Assembly: GCA_035641315.1 (NCBI GenBank)
Contig: DASQUK010000274.1
Location: 10,855 to 74,854 of the forward strand
Reading direction: 5' to 3'
DNA length: 64,000 bases
Source of the DNA: DASQUK01 sp035641315
GTDB lineage: Bacteria; Actinomycetota; Acidimicrobiia; Acidimicrobiales; VFJN01
The notes under the pieces were generated by a model, which ran no database searches, was not told the DNA's origin, and was given only the letters and a program-made list of their open reading frames with translations. This document shows, one piece after another, positions 48,596 to 57,095 of this stretch. How positions within the stretch are numbered: the stretch's first letter is position 1; each line of letters opens with the position of its first letter. The translations under genes were made by a program, and so were the position numbers.

Positions 48596-50071
48596 ATGGA
48601 CTGGCTCGCGGCACCGGACTACTACCTGGCCCGGCTGGTCATCCAGCGTGGCCTGGGCGTCATCTACCTGATCGCCTTCGCTGTCGCCATCAACCAGTTC
48701 CGGCCGCTGCTGGGCGAGCGCGGCCTGCTCCCGGTGCCCCGCTACGTGCGGCTGGCGGGATGGTCGCGGGCCCCCAGCCTGTTCACGCTCCACTACAGCG
48801 ACCGCTTCCTGGCAGTGGTGGCCTGGACGGGCGCGGGGCTGGCGGCGCTGGTTACGGCAGGCATCCCGGAGCAGGGACCGACGGGCGTCTCGATGCTGGT
48901 GTGGTTCGCGCTCTGGGCGCTCTACCTGTCGATCGTCAACGTCGGCCAGACGTTCTACGGCTTCGGATGGGAGTCCTTGCTGCTGGAGGCCGGGTTCCTG
49001 GCCATGTTCCTCGGGCCCGCCGACGTGGCCCCGCCCACGCCGGTGATCATCCTGCTGCGGTGGTTGCTGTTCCGGGTCGAGTTCGGCGCCGGCCTCATCA
49101 AGCTGCGCGGCGACCGCTGCTGGCGGCGCCTGACCTGCCTCGACTACCACCACGAGACCCAGCCGATGCCCAACCCGCTCAGCTGGTGGTTCCACCACCT
49201 GCCCGCACCGCTGCACCGGGTGGAGGTGGCCGCCAACCACGTGACCCAGCTGGGGGCGCCGTTCCTGCTGTTCACGCCGCAGCCGTACGCCTCGGTCGCG
49301 GGCGGGATCATGATCGCCACCCAGGCCTGGCTGGTGCTCAGCGGCAACTTCTCCTGGCTGAACGTGCTGACCATGGCGCTGGCCTTCAGCGCGCTGGACG
49401 ACGGGACGCTGGAGGCGCTCCTGCCCGCGTCCCCTCCTGACCTGCTGCCCGACCCGGCGGCCTGGTTCGCCGGGCTCGCCGTCGCCCTGGCCGTCGTGAT
49501 CGCAGTCCTCAGCTGGTGGCCGGTGCGCAACATGGCATCGTCGCAGCAGGCAATGAACCTCAGCTTCAACCGGCTCCACCTGGTCAACACGTACGGCGCC
49601 TTTGGGACCGTCAGCCGGGAGCGGTTCGAGGTGGTGATCGAGGGCACGGACGACCCGGCGGTCACCCCGGCCACTGCGTGGCGTGCCTACGAGTTCAAAG
49701 GCAAGCCCGGGGATCCCCGCCGCCGGCCGCCACAGGTGGCGCCCTATCACCTGCGGTTGGACTGGCTGATGTGGTTCGCGGCGCTGTCGCCCAGCTACGC
49801 CGAGCCGTGGCTGCCCCGACTCGCTGCCAAGCTGGTCGAAGGCGACCGCGCGACGCTGCGGCTGCTGCGCCGCGGGGGCAACCCGTTCCCCGACGATCCG
49901 CCGAGATTCGTGCGGGCCCGGCTGTTCCGCTACCGCTTCACCACCCGGGCCGAGCGCCGCCGGGACGGCGCCTGGTGGGTGCGAACCGACGCCGGCCTCT
50001 ACATGTACCCGGTCGGCCGGGCGCCCACCGCCGAGCGGCCCGGGCGGGTTGCCGGGGGTACGACGGGGTAG
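48596..50071 (+). CDS. Lipase maturation factor (LMF1) family membrane protein
   Basis: A 491-aa multi-pass membrane protein. Helices occur at about 18-35, 65-85, 95-113, 125-150 and beyond, then a soluble C-terminal domain. Family blocks visible are FYGFGWESLLLEAGFLAMFL, LLFRVEFGAGLIKLRGD and LVNTYGAFGTVSRERFEVV. Vertebrate LMF1 helps fold secreted lipases in the ER; the bacterial role is unknown. It starts 7 nt after the FAD-enzyme stop and is probably co-transcribed with it. Confidence 0.9.
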   Translation: MDWLAAPDYYLARLVIQRGLGVIYLIAFAVAINQFRPLLGERGLLPVPRYVRLAGWSRAPSLFTLHYSDRFLAVVAWTGAGLAALVTAGIPEQGPTGVSMLVWFALWALYLSIVNVGQTFYGFGWESLLLEAGFLAMFLGPADVAPPTPVIILLRWLLFRVEFGAGLIKLRGDRCWRRLTCLDYHHETQPMPNPLSWWFHHLPAPLHRVEVAANHVTQLGAPFLLFTPQPYASVAGGIMIATQAWLVLSGNFSWLNVLTMALAFSALDDGTLEALLPASPPDLLPDPAAWFAGLAVALAVVIAVLSWWPVRNMASSQQAMNLSFNRLHLVNTYGAFGTVSRERFEVVIEGTDDPAVTPATAWRAYEFKGKPGDPRRRPPQVAPYHLRLDWLMWFAALSPSYAEPWLPRLAAKLVEGDRATLRLLRRGGNPFPDDPPRFVRARLFRYRFTTRAERRRDGAWWVRTDAGLYMYPVGRAPTAERPGRVAGGTTG

Positions 50072-50080
50072 CCGGTGGAC

Positions 50081-50551
50081 ATGAAGCGTGTGCTGGTCGC
50101 AGTGGACGAGACCGAGGCGTCACGCCGGGCGGCGGAGTTCGTCGACCGGTTCTTCGCCGGGATGGACGTGTCGATCACCGCCGTGAACGTTGCCCGCCAG
50201 CCGGTCGAGTGGCTGCCCGCGACGCCGTACGGCGGCGTCTTCGCGTGGCCCTGGCCCTACCGAGCCGGCGCCGACGCCGCGGGCGCCGAGGAGGAACTGG
50301 CCCAGGAGGCGGTGCGGCGGGCCGAGGTCCGCGGCGAGGCGATCGCCGCCGCCCAGGCGCCAGCGGGGGCCGAGATCGAGGTCGTGTTCGGCGAGGCGGT
50401 CGACGCCATCTCGGCTGCCGCCGAGGACGAGAACGCCGACCTGATCGTCGTCGGCTCCAACGACAAGGGCTTCCTGCAGCGGCTGTTCGGCGGCTCGGTC
50501 TCCGAGCGGCTGGCGCGGGAGGCGCCGCGGCCGGTGCTCGTCGTCCGCTGA
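50081..50551 (+). CDS. Universal stress protein (UspA family)
   Basis: A 156-aa UspA-fold protein. RVLVAVDETEASRRAAEF is the first strand-helix, and VVGSNDKGFLQRLFGGSVSE is the G-x2-G-x9-G(S) ATP-binding loop, so it is of the ATP-binding type. A Pro/Trp-rich insertion (GVFAWPWPYRAG) follows the second strand. TAGCCG lies 6 nt before the ATG at 50081; an in-frame GTG at 50075 is the alternative. It sits directly upstream of the stressosome genes, in keeping with a stress role. Confidence 0.9.
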   Translation: MKRVLVAVDETEASRRAAEFVDRFFAGMDVSITAVNVARQPVEWLPATPYGGVFAWPWPYRAGADAAGAEEELAQEAVRRAEVRGEAIAAAQAPAGAEIEVVFGEAVDAISAAAEDENADLIVVGSNDKGFLQRLFGGSVSERLAREAPRPVLVVR

Positions 50552-50645
50552 TCACGCCGCGGGTCCCGGGCCGTCGGGACCCGTCGTGCGACGCCGAGGG
50601 GGAATAAGGTGCCCAGCGGGGGGCTGAATGTCATGGGGAGGCAGC

Positions 50646-51590
50646 ATGGCGTCGCGCAATCGTCCGACCGCGCAAGCACGGTCCGCGCGCCCGGTGCGGG
50701 CAGGCGGAGGTGCGGTGGAGGGCCCACCGGAGGGCAGCGAGGCGCTGCTTCCCGAGCTGGTGGCGCACCTCCGGAAGAGCCGCGCCCAGCTGCGCGAGGA
50801 ATGGGCCCGGCGCATCACCGACGCCGGCCTGCTCACGGCCATGGGGCCGGAGGAGATCTTCTCCGAGGCGACCTCGGTGTACGACAACTACGTAGAGGCC
50901 CTGGAGACCGGCAGCGTCGAGACGCTCGAGAACTACGCCCGCAGCCTGTCCGAGCGCATCATCCCCCGGGGGGTCCAGACCGACGAGGTGCTGGGCATCG
51001 TGCTGCTGCTGCGTGACGTGCTGGCCCGGTCGCTGTTCGAGAAGTACCAGGGCGACTTCGACCTGCTGAACCGCGTGTTCGACGCCTACGAGCCGGCGGC
51101 CAACCGCATCGCCAACACGGTGGGCGTGAGCTTCGTCCAGGAGCGCGAACGCATCATCCGCCAGCAGCAGGAGGCGATCCGCGAGCTGTCGACGCCCGTG
51201 CTGCAGGTGCGCGAGCGCCTGGTGATCCTGCCGATCATCGGCGCCCTCGACAGCCAGCGGGCCCGCCAGCTCACCGAGCAACTGTTGCGGGCCATACGGA
51301 CCAACCGGGCCAAGGTGGTGGTGATCGACATCACCGGCGTGCCCGAGATCGACTCCACGGTGGCCAACCACATCGTGCAGACGGTCGACGCCTCTCGCCT
51401 CATGGGCGCGAGCGTCATCATCACCGGTCTGTCGGCGGAGATCGCGCTGACGCTGGTGACCATCGGCGTGGACCTGTCGAAGGTCAACGCCGTGGGGGAC
51501 CTCCAGGGCGGCATCGAAGCGGCCGAACGTCAGCTCGGCTACGAGGTGACACGGACCGAACCGCTCGAGCCGGTCGTCGAGCTCCGCTAG
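50646..51590 (+). CDS. rsbR: RsbR-like stressosome scaffold (RsbRD N-domain plus STAS)
   Basis: A 314-aa co-antagonist. The N-terminal half is all-helical (LVAHLRKSRAQLREEWARRI through the heme-free sensor-like region), a linker helix (FVQERERIIRQQQEAIRELS) precedes a C-terminal STAS domain starting LPIIGALDSQRARQL. The phosphoacceptor region is GVPEIDSTVANHIV. It should co-assemble with the next gene product, RsbS, and hold RsbT until stress. The ATG at 50646 has GGGGAGG 4 nt upstream; an in-frame ATG at 50628 is possible. Confidence 0.9.
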   Translation: MASRNRPTAQARSARPVRAGGGAVEGPPEGSEALLPELVAHLRKSRAQLREEWARRITDAGLLTAMGPEEIFSEATSVYDNYVEALETGSVETLENYARSLSERIIPRGVQTDEVLGIVLLLRDVLARSLFEKYQGDFDLLNRVFDAYEPAANRIANTVGVSFVQERERIIRQQQEAIRELSTPVLQVRERLVILPIIGALDSQRARQLTEQLLRAIRTNRAKVVVIDITGVPEIDSTVANHIVQTVDASRLMGASVIITGLSAEIALTLVTIGVDLSKVNAVGDLQGGIEAAERQLGYEVTRTEPLEPVVELR

Positions 51591-51595
51591 CCGCG

Positions 51596-51955
51596 ATGGC
51601 CGTCCCGATCCTCAGGCAGGGCGAGTACCTCATCGCCACGGTGCAGTCGGCGATGACCGACACCGACGCGCTGCGGCTGCGGGACGACCTGGTGCGCCAG
51701 GTGGGCGAGTACCGGGCCCGCGGCATCATCGTCGATCTCACCGCCCTCGACCTGATGGACTCGTTCGCGGCCCGGTCGCTGCGCACGATCGCCCACATGA
51801 CGCGCCTGCGGGGCGCCGACACGGTCGTGGTGGGCGTGCAACCCGAGGTGGCGTTCGCGATGGTGCAGCTCGGCCTCACGTTCGAGGACGTCTGCACCGC
51901 GCTCGATCTCGAGGAGGGCCTGCGCTTCCTCGACTCCCGGACGAGGCAGGACTGA
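51596..51955 (+). CDS. rsbS: RsbS-like STAS antagonist
   Basis: A 119-aa single STAS domain protein. PILRQGEYLIATVQSAMTDTD opens the fold, and the phosphorylatable serine is Ser56 in LMDSFAARSLRTI, equivalent to that of RsbS. With RsbR it forms the stressosome core that sequesters the kinase RsbT. It lies 5 nt after rsbR and 1 nt before rsbT. Confidence 0.93.
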   Translation: MAVPILRQGEYLIATVQSAMTDTDALRLRDDLVRQVGEYRARGIIVDLTALDLMDSFAARSLRTIAHMTRLRGADTVVVGVQPEVAFAMVQLGLTFEDVCTALDLEEGLRFLDSRTRQD

Positions 51956-51956
51956 C

Positions 51957-52367
51957 GTGCCGCGGGCGGGGCCGCTTCGGGTCTCCATCGCCGCGGACGT
52001 GGACATCGTCACCGCCCGCCAGGAGGGGCGCAACCTGGCCGAGCAGATGGGTTGCAGCCCCACGGACTCGACGCTGGTCGCCACCGCCATCTCCGAGATC
52101 GCCCGCAACATCATGAACCACGCGGGGCGGGGCGAGATCGCCATCAGCGCCGTGTCCATCGACGGACGAACCGCCATCGAGGTAGTGGCCACCGACGCGG
52201 GCCCCGGCATTTCCGACATCGAGCGCGCCATGCAGGACGGCTACTCGACCGGGCCCGGGCTCGGCCTCGGCCTGCCGGGCGCCAGCCGGCTGATGGACCA
52301 CTTCGAGGTTCGATCGAAGGTCGGCGTGGGTACCACCGTCGTCATGCGCAAGTGGTGCCCGCCGTGA
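51957..52367 (+). CDS. rsbT: RsbT-like serine/threonine kinase
   Basis: A 136-aa GHKL-type kinase. The N box is EIARNIMNHAGRGE, the G1 box DAGPGISD and the G2 loop GLGLGLPGASRLMD. It phosphorylates RsbR and RsbS; once released it activates the phosphatase RsbU. The GTG at 51957 starts 1 nt after the rsbS stop, and its own stop overlaps the rsbX start by 4 nt. Confidence 0.93.
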   Translation: MPRAGPLRVSIAADVDIVTARQEGRNLAEQMGCSPTDSTLVATAISEIARNIMNHAGRGEIAISAVSIDGRTAIEVVATDAGPGISDIERAMQDGYSTGPGLGLGLPGASRLMDHFEVRSKVGVGTTVVMRKWCPP

Positions 52368-52981
52368 ACGAGCGCGTGACGCGGGTCGGCTGCGTGGACT
52401 GGGCGGTGGCGGGGAGCCCGTTCCCGGGGGAGGACACGTCGGGTGACCTGGGCGCCTGCATACCGGTGGGCGATGGCGCGCTGCTCGTGACGATCGATGG
52501 CCTGGGCCACGGGGCCGAGGCGGCCAAGGCCGCCGCCATCGCCCGCGACACGGTCGCGGCCCACGCCAGCGAGCCGCTCCCGAGCCTGCTGCGCCTGTGC
52601 CACGTCGCGCTCGCCCGCACCCGGGGCGCCGCCATCAGCCTGGTACGGGTGCAGTGCGGCGCCGGCATGCTCCAGTGGGTGGGCGTGGGGAACGTCGAGA
52701 GCCACCTCATGCGCCGCCGGGAAGGGCTGCTCAGCAGGGTCGTGGCCAGCGCCGTCCTGTTCGGGGGCGCCGTCGGCTACCGGTTGCCGCCGGTGCGGGC
52801 ATCGACGGTCGAGCTACAGCCCGACGACCTGGTGGTCATGGCGACGGACGGCATCGACGGCCGCTTCACGGAGGCGGTGGCGACCGGCCAACCGGTCGAC
52901 CGCATCGCCGCCGGCATCCTCGACGCCCACCGACACGCCCGCGACGACGCCCTGGTGGCCGTCGCCCGCGTCCGCGAGTGA
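52364..52981 (+). CDS. rsbX: RsbX-like PP2C phosphatase
   Basis: A 205-aa SpoIIE/PP2C-type phosphatase. The metal-binding aspartates appear in TIDGLGHGAEAAKAA and MATDGIDGRF, and a further one in HARDDALVAV. RsbX proteins dephosphorylate RsbR and RsbS and so reset the stressosome. The order rsbR-rsbS-rsbT-rsbX matches canonical modules. The GTG at 52364 forms a GTGA overlap with rsbT. Confidence 0.9.
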   Translation: MNERVTRVGCVDWAVAGSPFPGEDTSGDLGACIPVGDGALLVTIDGLGHGAEAAKAAAIARDTVAAHASEPLPSLLRLCHVALARTRGAAISLVRVQCGAGMLQWVGVGNVESHLMRRREGLLSRVVASAVLFGGAVGYRLPPVRASTVELQPDDLVVMATDGIDGRFTEAVATGQPVDRIAAGILDAHRHARDDALVAVARVRE

Positions 52982-53002
52982 GATGGAAGCGATGACGATG
53001 CT

Positions 53003-53033
53003 TCCTCGGGGGCTGCGCCCCCGGACCCCGTCG
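53003..53033. repeat. 31-bp hairpin repeat, copy 2
   Basis: The second copy of the element at 40860-40890 (29 of 31 identical), with the same CGGGGGC-TGC-GCCCCCG hairpin. It lies 21 nt after the rsbX stop, in the 162-nt gap before the RsbU-like gene. It may act as a terminator for the rsbRSTX operon. Confidence 0.7.
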
Positions 53034-53053
53034 CCGCCCGGCTCCCTGGCTTG

Positions 53054-53112
53054 TCGACCCAACTATCCGCCCGACTCGCAACGACGAGGCGAGCGGGCTC
53101 TAGTTGGGTCGA
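53054..53112. repeat. 59-nt compound hairpin before the RsbU-like gene
   Basis: A perfect 12-bp outer stem (TCGACCCAACTA at 53054-53065, TAGTTGGGTCGA at 53101-53112) encloses two further 5-bp stems: GCCCG/CGGGC and CTCGC/GCGAG, the latter separated by one bulged A. The apical loop is 9 nt (53080-53088). It ends 31 nt before the ATG of the next gene. Possible roles are terminator, RNA control element or remnant of a small mobile element. Confidence 0.65.
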
Positions 53113-53143
53113 TCGCGCGGTCGGCCGGTCCGGAGCTGCGCTC

Positions 53144-54166
53144 ATGACCGCCGATCGGCGACGGCTGCCGGCCGAGTACCGGGCGGCGCTCCGCCGTTAC
53201 CTCGAGGCGCGTGACGAGGCGGGCCGTAGCCGGGCCTACGAGCTGGGCCATTCGGCGCTGGAGGCCGATGTCGGCCTGCTCGAGCTGGCGACCATCCACG
53301 GGGCCGCCCTCGTCGAGGTGCTGGACGACGAGTGCTCCCGCGAGGCGGTGGCGGCCTCGATGGAGTTCTTCGTCGAGAGCCTGTCGACCTTCGACATGGC
53401 CCAGCGCGGGTTCTGGGAGGCCCAGGCCAGGGCTGCCCGCGAGCATGCGATCTCGGTGGCCCTGCAGCGCAGCCTGCTGCCGGCGGCGCTGCCCTCCTTC
53501 GACCGCCTCGACGTGGCGGTGCGCTACCTGCCTGCGGGGATCGGCAGCGAGGTGGGCGGCGACTGGTACGACGTGATCGAGCTGGCCGACGACCGGGTGG
53601 GACTGGTGGTGGGCGACGTCATGGGCCACGGCGTGCGCCAAGCGTCGGTGATGGGACAGCTGAGGCTCGCGACCCGTGCCTACGCGATGGAGGGCCGCCC
53701 GCTGGACGAGGTCGTGTGGCAGGTCGACGAGCTGCTACAGAAGCTCGGCGATTTCAGCACGGCCACACTGGTGCTGGCCGCGGTCGACCTGGACGCCTCG
53801 ACCCTGGAGCTCGTGAACGCCGGCCATCCGCCCCCCGTCCTCATCGATCCGACCGGCACTGCGGACCTGGTGACCGACGGCCACGGCCGGCTGCTGGGCG
53901 TGGCCCATCCCGAGAGCCGGCCGGTGTACGGGCCGGTGCCGTTCGCCGACGGCTCCAGCCTGCTGCTCTACACCGACGGCCTGTTGGAGCGGCACGAGCG
54001 AGCCGGTAACGATGCCCTGACGGTGCTGCGCAAGACGATCGAGGGGTTCGCCGGCAGCCCGGAGGAGCTCTGCGACCGCGTGACCGACACCCTGACCGAC
54101 AACTCGCCGGGCGACGACATCTGCCTGCTCGCCACCCGCCTCGGGCAGCGGACTCACCTCGGTTAG
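53144..54166 (+). CDS. rsbU: RsbU-like PP2C phosphatase (SpoIIE family)
   Basis: A 340-aa phosphatase. Residues 1-110 resemble the helical RsbU N-domain that binds RsbT (LPAEYRAALRRYLEARDEAG then LLELATIHGAALVEVL), and the C-terminal SpoIIE domain has VGGDWYDVIEL, VGDVMGHGV, LLYTDGLLERH and SPGDDICLLA, which supply the metal aspartates. Activated by free RsbT, it dephosphorylates the anti-anti-sigma factor, very likely the convergent STAS gene next door. GGAG lies 8 nt before the ATG. Its stop overlaps the convergent gene by 4 nt. Confidence 0.9.
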   Translation: MTADRRRLPAEYRAALRRYLEARDEAGRSRAYELGHSALEADVGLLELATIHGAALVEVLDDECSREAVAASMEFFVESLSTFDMAQRGFWEAQARAAREHAISVALQRSLLPAALPSFDRLDVAVRYLPAGIGSEVGGDWYDVIELADDRVGLVVGDVMGHGVRQASVMGQLRLATRAYAMEGRPLDEVVWQVDELLQKLGDFSTATLVLAAVDLDASTLELVNAGHPPPVLIDPTGTADLVTDGHGRLLGVAHPESRPVYGPVPFADGSSLLLYTDGLLERHERAGNDALTVLRKTIEGFAGSPEELCDRVTDTLTDNSPGDDICLLATRLGQRTHLG

Positions 54167-54507
54167 GACTCGGTCGGCTCGTCGGCCAGCAGGTCGGAGA
54201 GCCCGGTGATCTCGATGAGCCGCTCCACCGTGCCCGAGGCGTCGGTGACCCCGAAGGTCGCGCCGGCCACCTCGGCGGCGGCTCGGGCGATGAGCACCGC
54301 TCGCAGCCCCGCCGAATCGGCGAAGCTGAGGCCGCCGGCGTCGACCTCGACCCGGGTCACCTTCTGCTCGAGCAGGCCGGTGACGGCCGTCGTCAGCGCA
54401 TCGGCCGTGTGAAGGTCGAGCTCGCCGACCACGGAGACGATCCCGCGCCCGCCGTCGCGATAGGTGGATATGGAGAAGACCTCGTCCAGATCGTCCGCTG
54501 CGGTCAT
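54163..54507 (-). CDS. rsbV: RsbV-like anti-anti-sigma factor (STAS)
   Basis: A 114-aa STAS protein. VVGELDLHTADALTTAV is the first strand-helix and the phosphorylatable serine is in FADSAGLRAVLIA, as in RsbV and SpoIIAA. In its dephosphorylated form it should bind the anti-sigma ATPase and free the sigma factor. GGGGAGG lies 5 nt before the ATG at 54507. It converges on the RsbU-like phosphatase, its presumed activator. Confidence 0.92.
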   Translation of the reverse strand: MTAADDLDEVFSISTYRDGGRGIVSVVGELDLHTADALTTAVTGLLEQKVTRVEVDAGGLSFADSAGLRAVLIARAAAEVAGATFGVTDASGTVERLIEITGLSDLLADEPTES

Positions 54508-54616
54508 CTGCGCCTCCCCGGGCCGGTACCGCGGCAACCTTATCCCCGGGCCGGCCCATGTAAACGGTGACAGCATCGGCCGCATCGACTCTGCCGCGAC
54601 GGGGAACGAGTTGGGC

Positions 54617-55045
54617 ATGGCCGATGTGATCGTCGCGGTGCTGGCCGTAGTGTTGTTGGCGCTCACCGTCGCTGTCCTGCGGCGCCAGGGCTCGCCAGGG
54701 CGGCTGTCCGAGGAGGACCATGGTGACGGCGCCCGGCCCCGCACGGTGGTGGACCGGCCGGCGGGCCCGGACGCAGAGCCGATGCTGGCGAACCCGTCAC
54801 GGGTGCGGCCGCACGCCGACCACACCCGCCAGACACCACCGGAGGTGCCCGTGGCCGAGCAGACACCGATCCCCGACGACGAGCGGCCGGTCGTGGACGT
54901 CGAACCGGTCGGTCCCGGCGACGAACCCGTGCCCGACGACGAGCGGCCCGTGCCCGACAGCGGCGCCGATGCCGTGCCGGGCGTCGCTCCCCTGCCCGAC
55001 GACGAACGGCCCGTGCCGGACGACGAGGACGTCGACATACGGTGA
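54617..55045 (+). CDS. Small membrane-anchored protein with PDDERPV repeats
   Basis: A 142-aa protein of unrecognised family. One N-terminal helix (VIVAVLAVVLLALTVAVL) is followed by an acidic, proline-rich tail containing three exact copies of PDDERPV and a final PDDEDVD, probably disordered and facing the cytoplasm because of the RRQ after the helix. The ATG at 54617 was chosen; a TTG at 54611 has a better-spaced GGGGA. It is coupled to the next glycosyltransferase by a GTGA overlap. Confidence 0.6.
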   Translation: MADVIVAVLAVVLLALTVAVLRRQGSPGRLSEEDHGDGARPRTVVDRPAGPDAEPMLANPSRVRPHADHTRQTPPEVPVAEQTPIPDDERPVVDVEPVGPGDEPVPDDERPVPDSGADAVPGVAPLPDDERPVPDDEDVDIR

Positions 55046-56004
55046 CGGCGGCGTTCGACGTGGTCATCCCGACCGTGGGGCGTGGCACGCTCGGGCCCCT
55101 GGTCGAGACCCTGGTGCGCTCGCTGCCGGCGAGTGCCCAGCTGATCGTCGTCGACGACCGCCCCGCCGGTGCCGGGGGCGCGGTGCTGGACGTCCGGGAT
55201 CCCCGGGTCCGGCTCGTGCGCAGTGGCGGGCGCGGCCCGGCCGCGGCCCGCAACGCCGGCTGGCGGGCCGCCACCAAGCCCTGGGTCGCCTTCGTCGACG
55301 ACGACGTCGACCTGCCGATCGGCTGGGTCCGTCAGCTCGAGGACGACCTGCGCGGCGCCGGCGACGACGTCGGTGCGGTCCAGGGGCGCATCGAGGTACC
55401 CGTCCCGGCCCGGCGCCGGCCGAGCGACTGGGAGCGCAACGTCGGCGCGCTGGCGCACGCACCGTGGATCACCGCCGACCTCGCCGTCCGACGGGAGGCG
55501 CTCGTCGCCGTGGGCGGCTTCGACGAGCGGTTCCGGCGGGCCTACCGCGAGGACACCGACCTGACTCTCCGCCTGCTCGACGTGGGCTGGCGCCTCGTGC
55601 GGGGTGGGCGCCACGCCCGCCATCCCGTCCGCCCGGCGCCGTGGTGGATCAGCGTCCGCTCGCAGCGGGGCAACGGCGACGACGTGCTGCTCGAGCGCCT
55701 GCACGGGCGCGACTGGCGCCGCCGGCTGAACGTGGCACCGGGCACCTTCGCGTCGCATCGTGTCACCTTGGGCGCCGCACTCGGGTCGCTGGTGGGCATG
55801 GTGACCGGGCGCCGCCGGGCCGCCGCGGTGGCGGCGGCCTGGTGGGCGGCCCGCACCGCCCGGTTCGCCTGGGGCCGCATCGCCCCGGGCCCCCGCACGC
55901 CCCGCGAGGTGGCGGCCATGATCGCCACCAGCGTCGCCGTACCGCCGGCCGCCTGCTACCACCGGGTGCGGGGCGCCTGGCGCTGGCGCGCCACGTCGCT
56001 CTAG
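55042..56004 (+). CDS. Glycosyltransferase family 2
   Basis: A 320-aa GT-A enzyme. FDVVIPTVGRGTLGPLVETL opens the nucleotide-binding domain, LIVVDDRP follows, and the metal-binding acidic motif is FVDDDVDLP. GGFDERFRRAYREDTDLTLRL supplies the catalytic base region. The C-terminal part has one or two hydrophobic segments (GSLVGMVTG) that may anchor it at the membrane. It is the second gene of a four-gene envelope block and overlaps the previous stop by 4 nt. Confidence 0.9.
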   Translation: MTAAFDVVIPTVGRGTLGPLVETLVRSLPASAQLIVVDDRPAGAGGAVLDVRDPRVRLVRSGGRGPAAARNAGWRAATKPWVAFVDDDVDLPIGWVRQLEDDLRGAGDDVGAVQGRIEVPVPARRRPSDWERNVGALAHAPWITADLAVRREALVAVGGFDERFRRAYREDTDLTLRLLDVGWRLVRGGRHARHPVRPAPWWISVRSQRGNGDDVLLERLHGRDWRRRLNVAPGTFASHRVTLGAALGSLVGMVTGRRRAAAVAAAWWAARTARFAWGRIAPGPRTPREVAAMIATSVAVPPAACYHRVRGAWRWRATSL

Positions 56005-56066
56005 CGCCCTGCCGGGGGCGCCGGCCCGCCCGTATCCCGGCGAGCCCCTGGGGGAAGGACACGCTC

Positions 56067-57095
56067 GTGGCTGGGAACGTCGTGGCGTCGATCGCCGTTC
56101 TGCGGGCGCTTCCGGGGGTCGGCGACCTGCTCTGCCTGGTCCCCGCGCTGCGGGCCATCCGGGCGCAGCACCCGCGGGCCGGGGTGACGCTGCTCGGATT
56201 GCCGTCGTCCCGCTGGTTCGTGGAGCGCCATCCGCACCTGGTCGACGACCTGGTGCCGGTGGAGGGCGTGGCGGGGCTGCCGGAGGTGCCGGCCGACCCC
56301 GGCGTCGCGCTGAGCTTCCTGCACCGGATGCAGCGGCGCCGGTTCGACATGGCGCTCCAGCTCCACGGGTCGGGCGTGACCACCAACCCGTTGCTCACGC
56401 TCCTGGGGGCGCGCCGTCAGTTCACGGCCCGCCGCGTGGGCGATTGGGTTCCGCCGGGTGCTTCGATCGTGTACCCCGATGCCGGGCCCGAGGTGCGCCG
56501 ACTGTTGGCGGTCACCGCCGCCGCCGGCTGCCCGGCCGCAGGCGACCACTACGACCTGCCGCTGACGCCGGCCGAGCGGGCCGAAGCAGCCGCCCTGGTC
56601 GCGGGGGCGGGGCGGCCGCTGGTATGCCTCCATCCGGGCGCCTCCCGGCCCGACAACCGCTGGCCGGCCGAGCGGTTCGCGGCCGTGGGCGACGCACTGG
56701 CCCGGCGCGGCCACCGGGTGGTGCTCACCGGCTCGGCCGCCGAACGGCCGGTGACGGCCGCGGTGGCGGGCGGCATGCACGCTCACGCCACCGATCTCGC
56801 GGGCCGCACCGGCATCGGCGAGCTCGGGGCGCTGTTCGCCTGCGCCAGGCTGGTCGTCACCAACGACACCGGTGCCTCCCACGTGGCGGCCGCCGTCCGG
56901 ACCGCCAGCGTGGTGGTGTTCCCGGTCGCCGGCGATCCCTATCGCTGGGCCCCGCTCGACGCCGCCCTGCACCGCCGTGTGCAGGGGACGGGCGCCGACC
57001 CGTGGCCGTCGGTCGCCGCCGTGATGGCCGCGGTGGACGACCACGTGGGACGCGACCACGGCCCGCTCGAGCGGCGGCAGGAGGCGCTCGGATGA
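56067..57095 (+). CDS. Glycosyltransferase family 9 (heptosyltransferase-like)
   Basis: A 342-aa GT-B protein. LRALPGVGDLLCLVPALRAI is the acceptor-domain opening and TNDTGASHVAAAV is the donor-site motif; VCLHPGASRPDNRWPAERFA is also characteristic. It is the second GT9 gene of the window and, with the ADP-heptose operon at 38-44 kb, may use ADP-heptose. The GTG at 56067 has an AAGG-containing site upstream. The stop overlaps the next gene by 4 nt. Confidence 0.87.
   Translation: MAGNVVASIAVLRALPGVGDLLCLVPALRAIRAQHPRAGVTLLGLPSSRWFVERHPHLVDDLVPVEGVAGLPEVPADPGVALSFLHRMQRRRFDMALQLHGSGVTTNPLLTLLGARRQFTARRVGDWVPPGASIVYPDAGPEVRRLLAVTAAAGCPAAGDHYDLPLTPAERAEAAALVAGAGRPLVCLHPGASRPDNRWPAERFAAVGDALARRGHRVVLTGSAAERPVTAAVAGGMHAHATDLAGRTGIGELGALFACARLVVTNDTGASHVAAAVRTASVVVFPVAGDPYRWAPLDAALHRRVQGTGADPWPSVAAVMAAVDDHVGRDHGPLERRQEALG

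Noticed and set aside
54163..55962. 599-codon minus-strand frame covering the repeat protein and GT2 gene
   Set aside because: Only the last 114 codons (54163-54507) are real, the STAS protein with its own ribosome site; the upstream part is a shadow of plus-strand genes.
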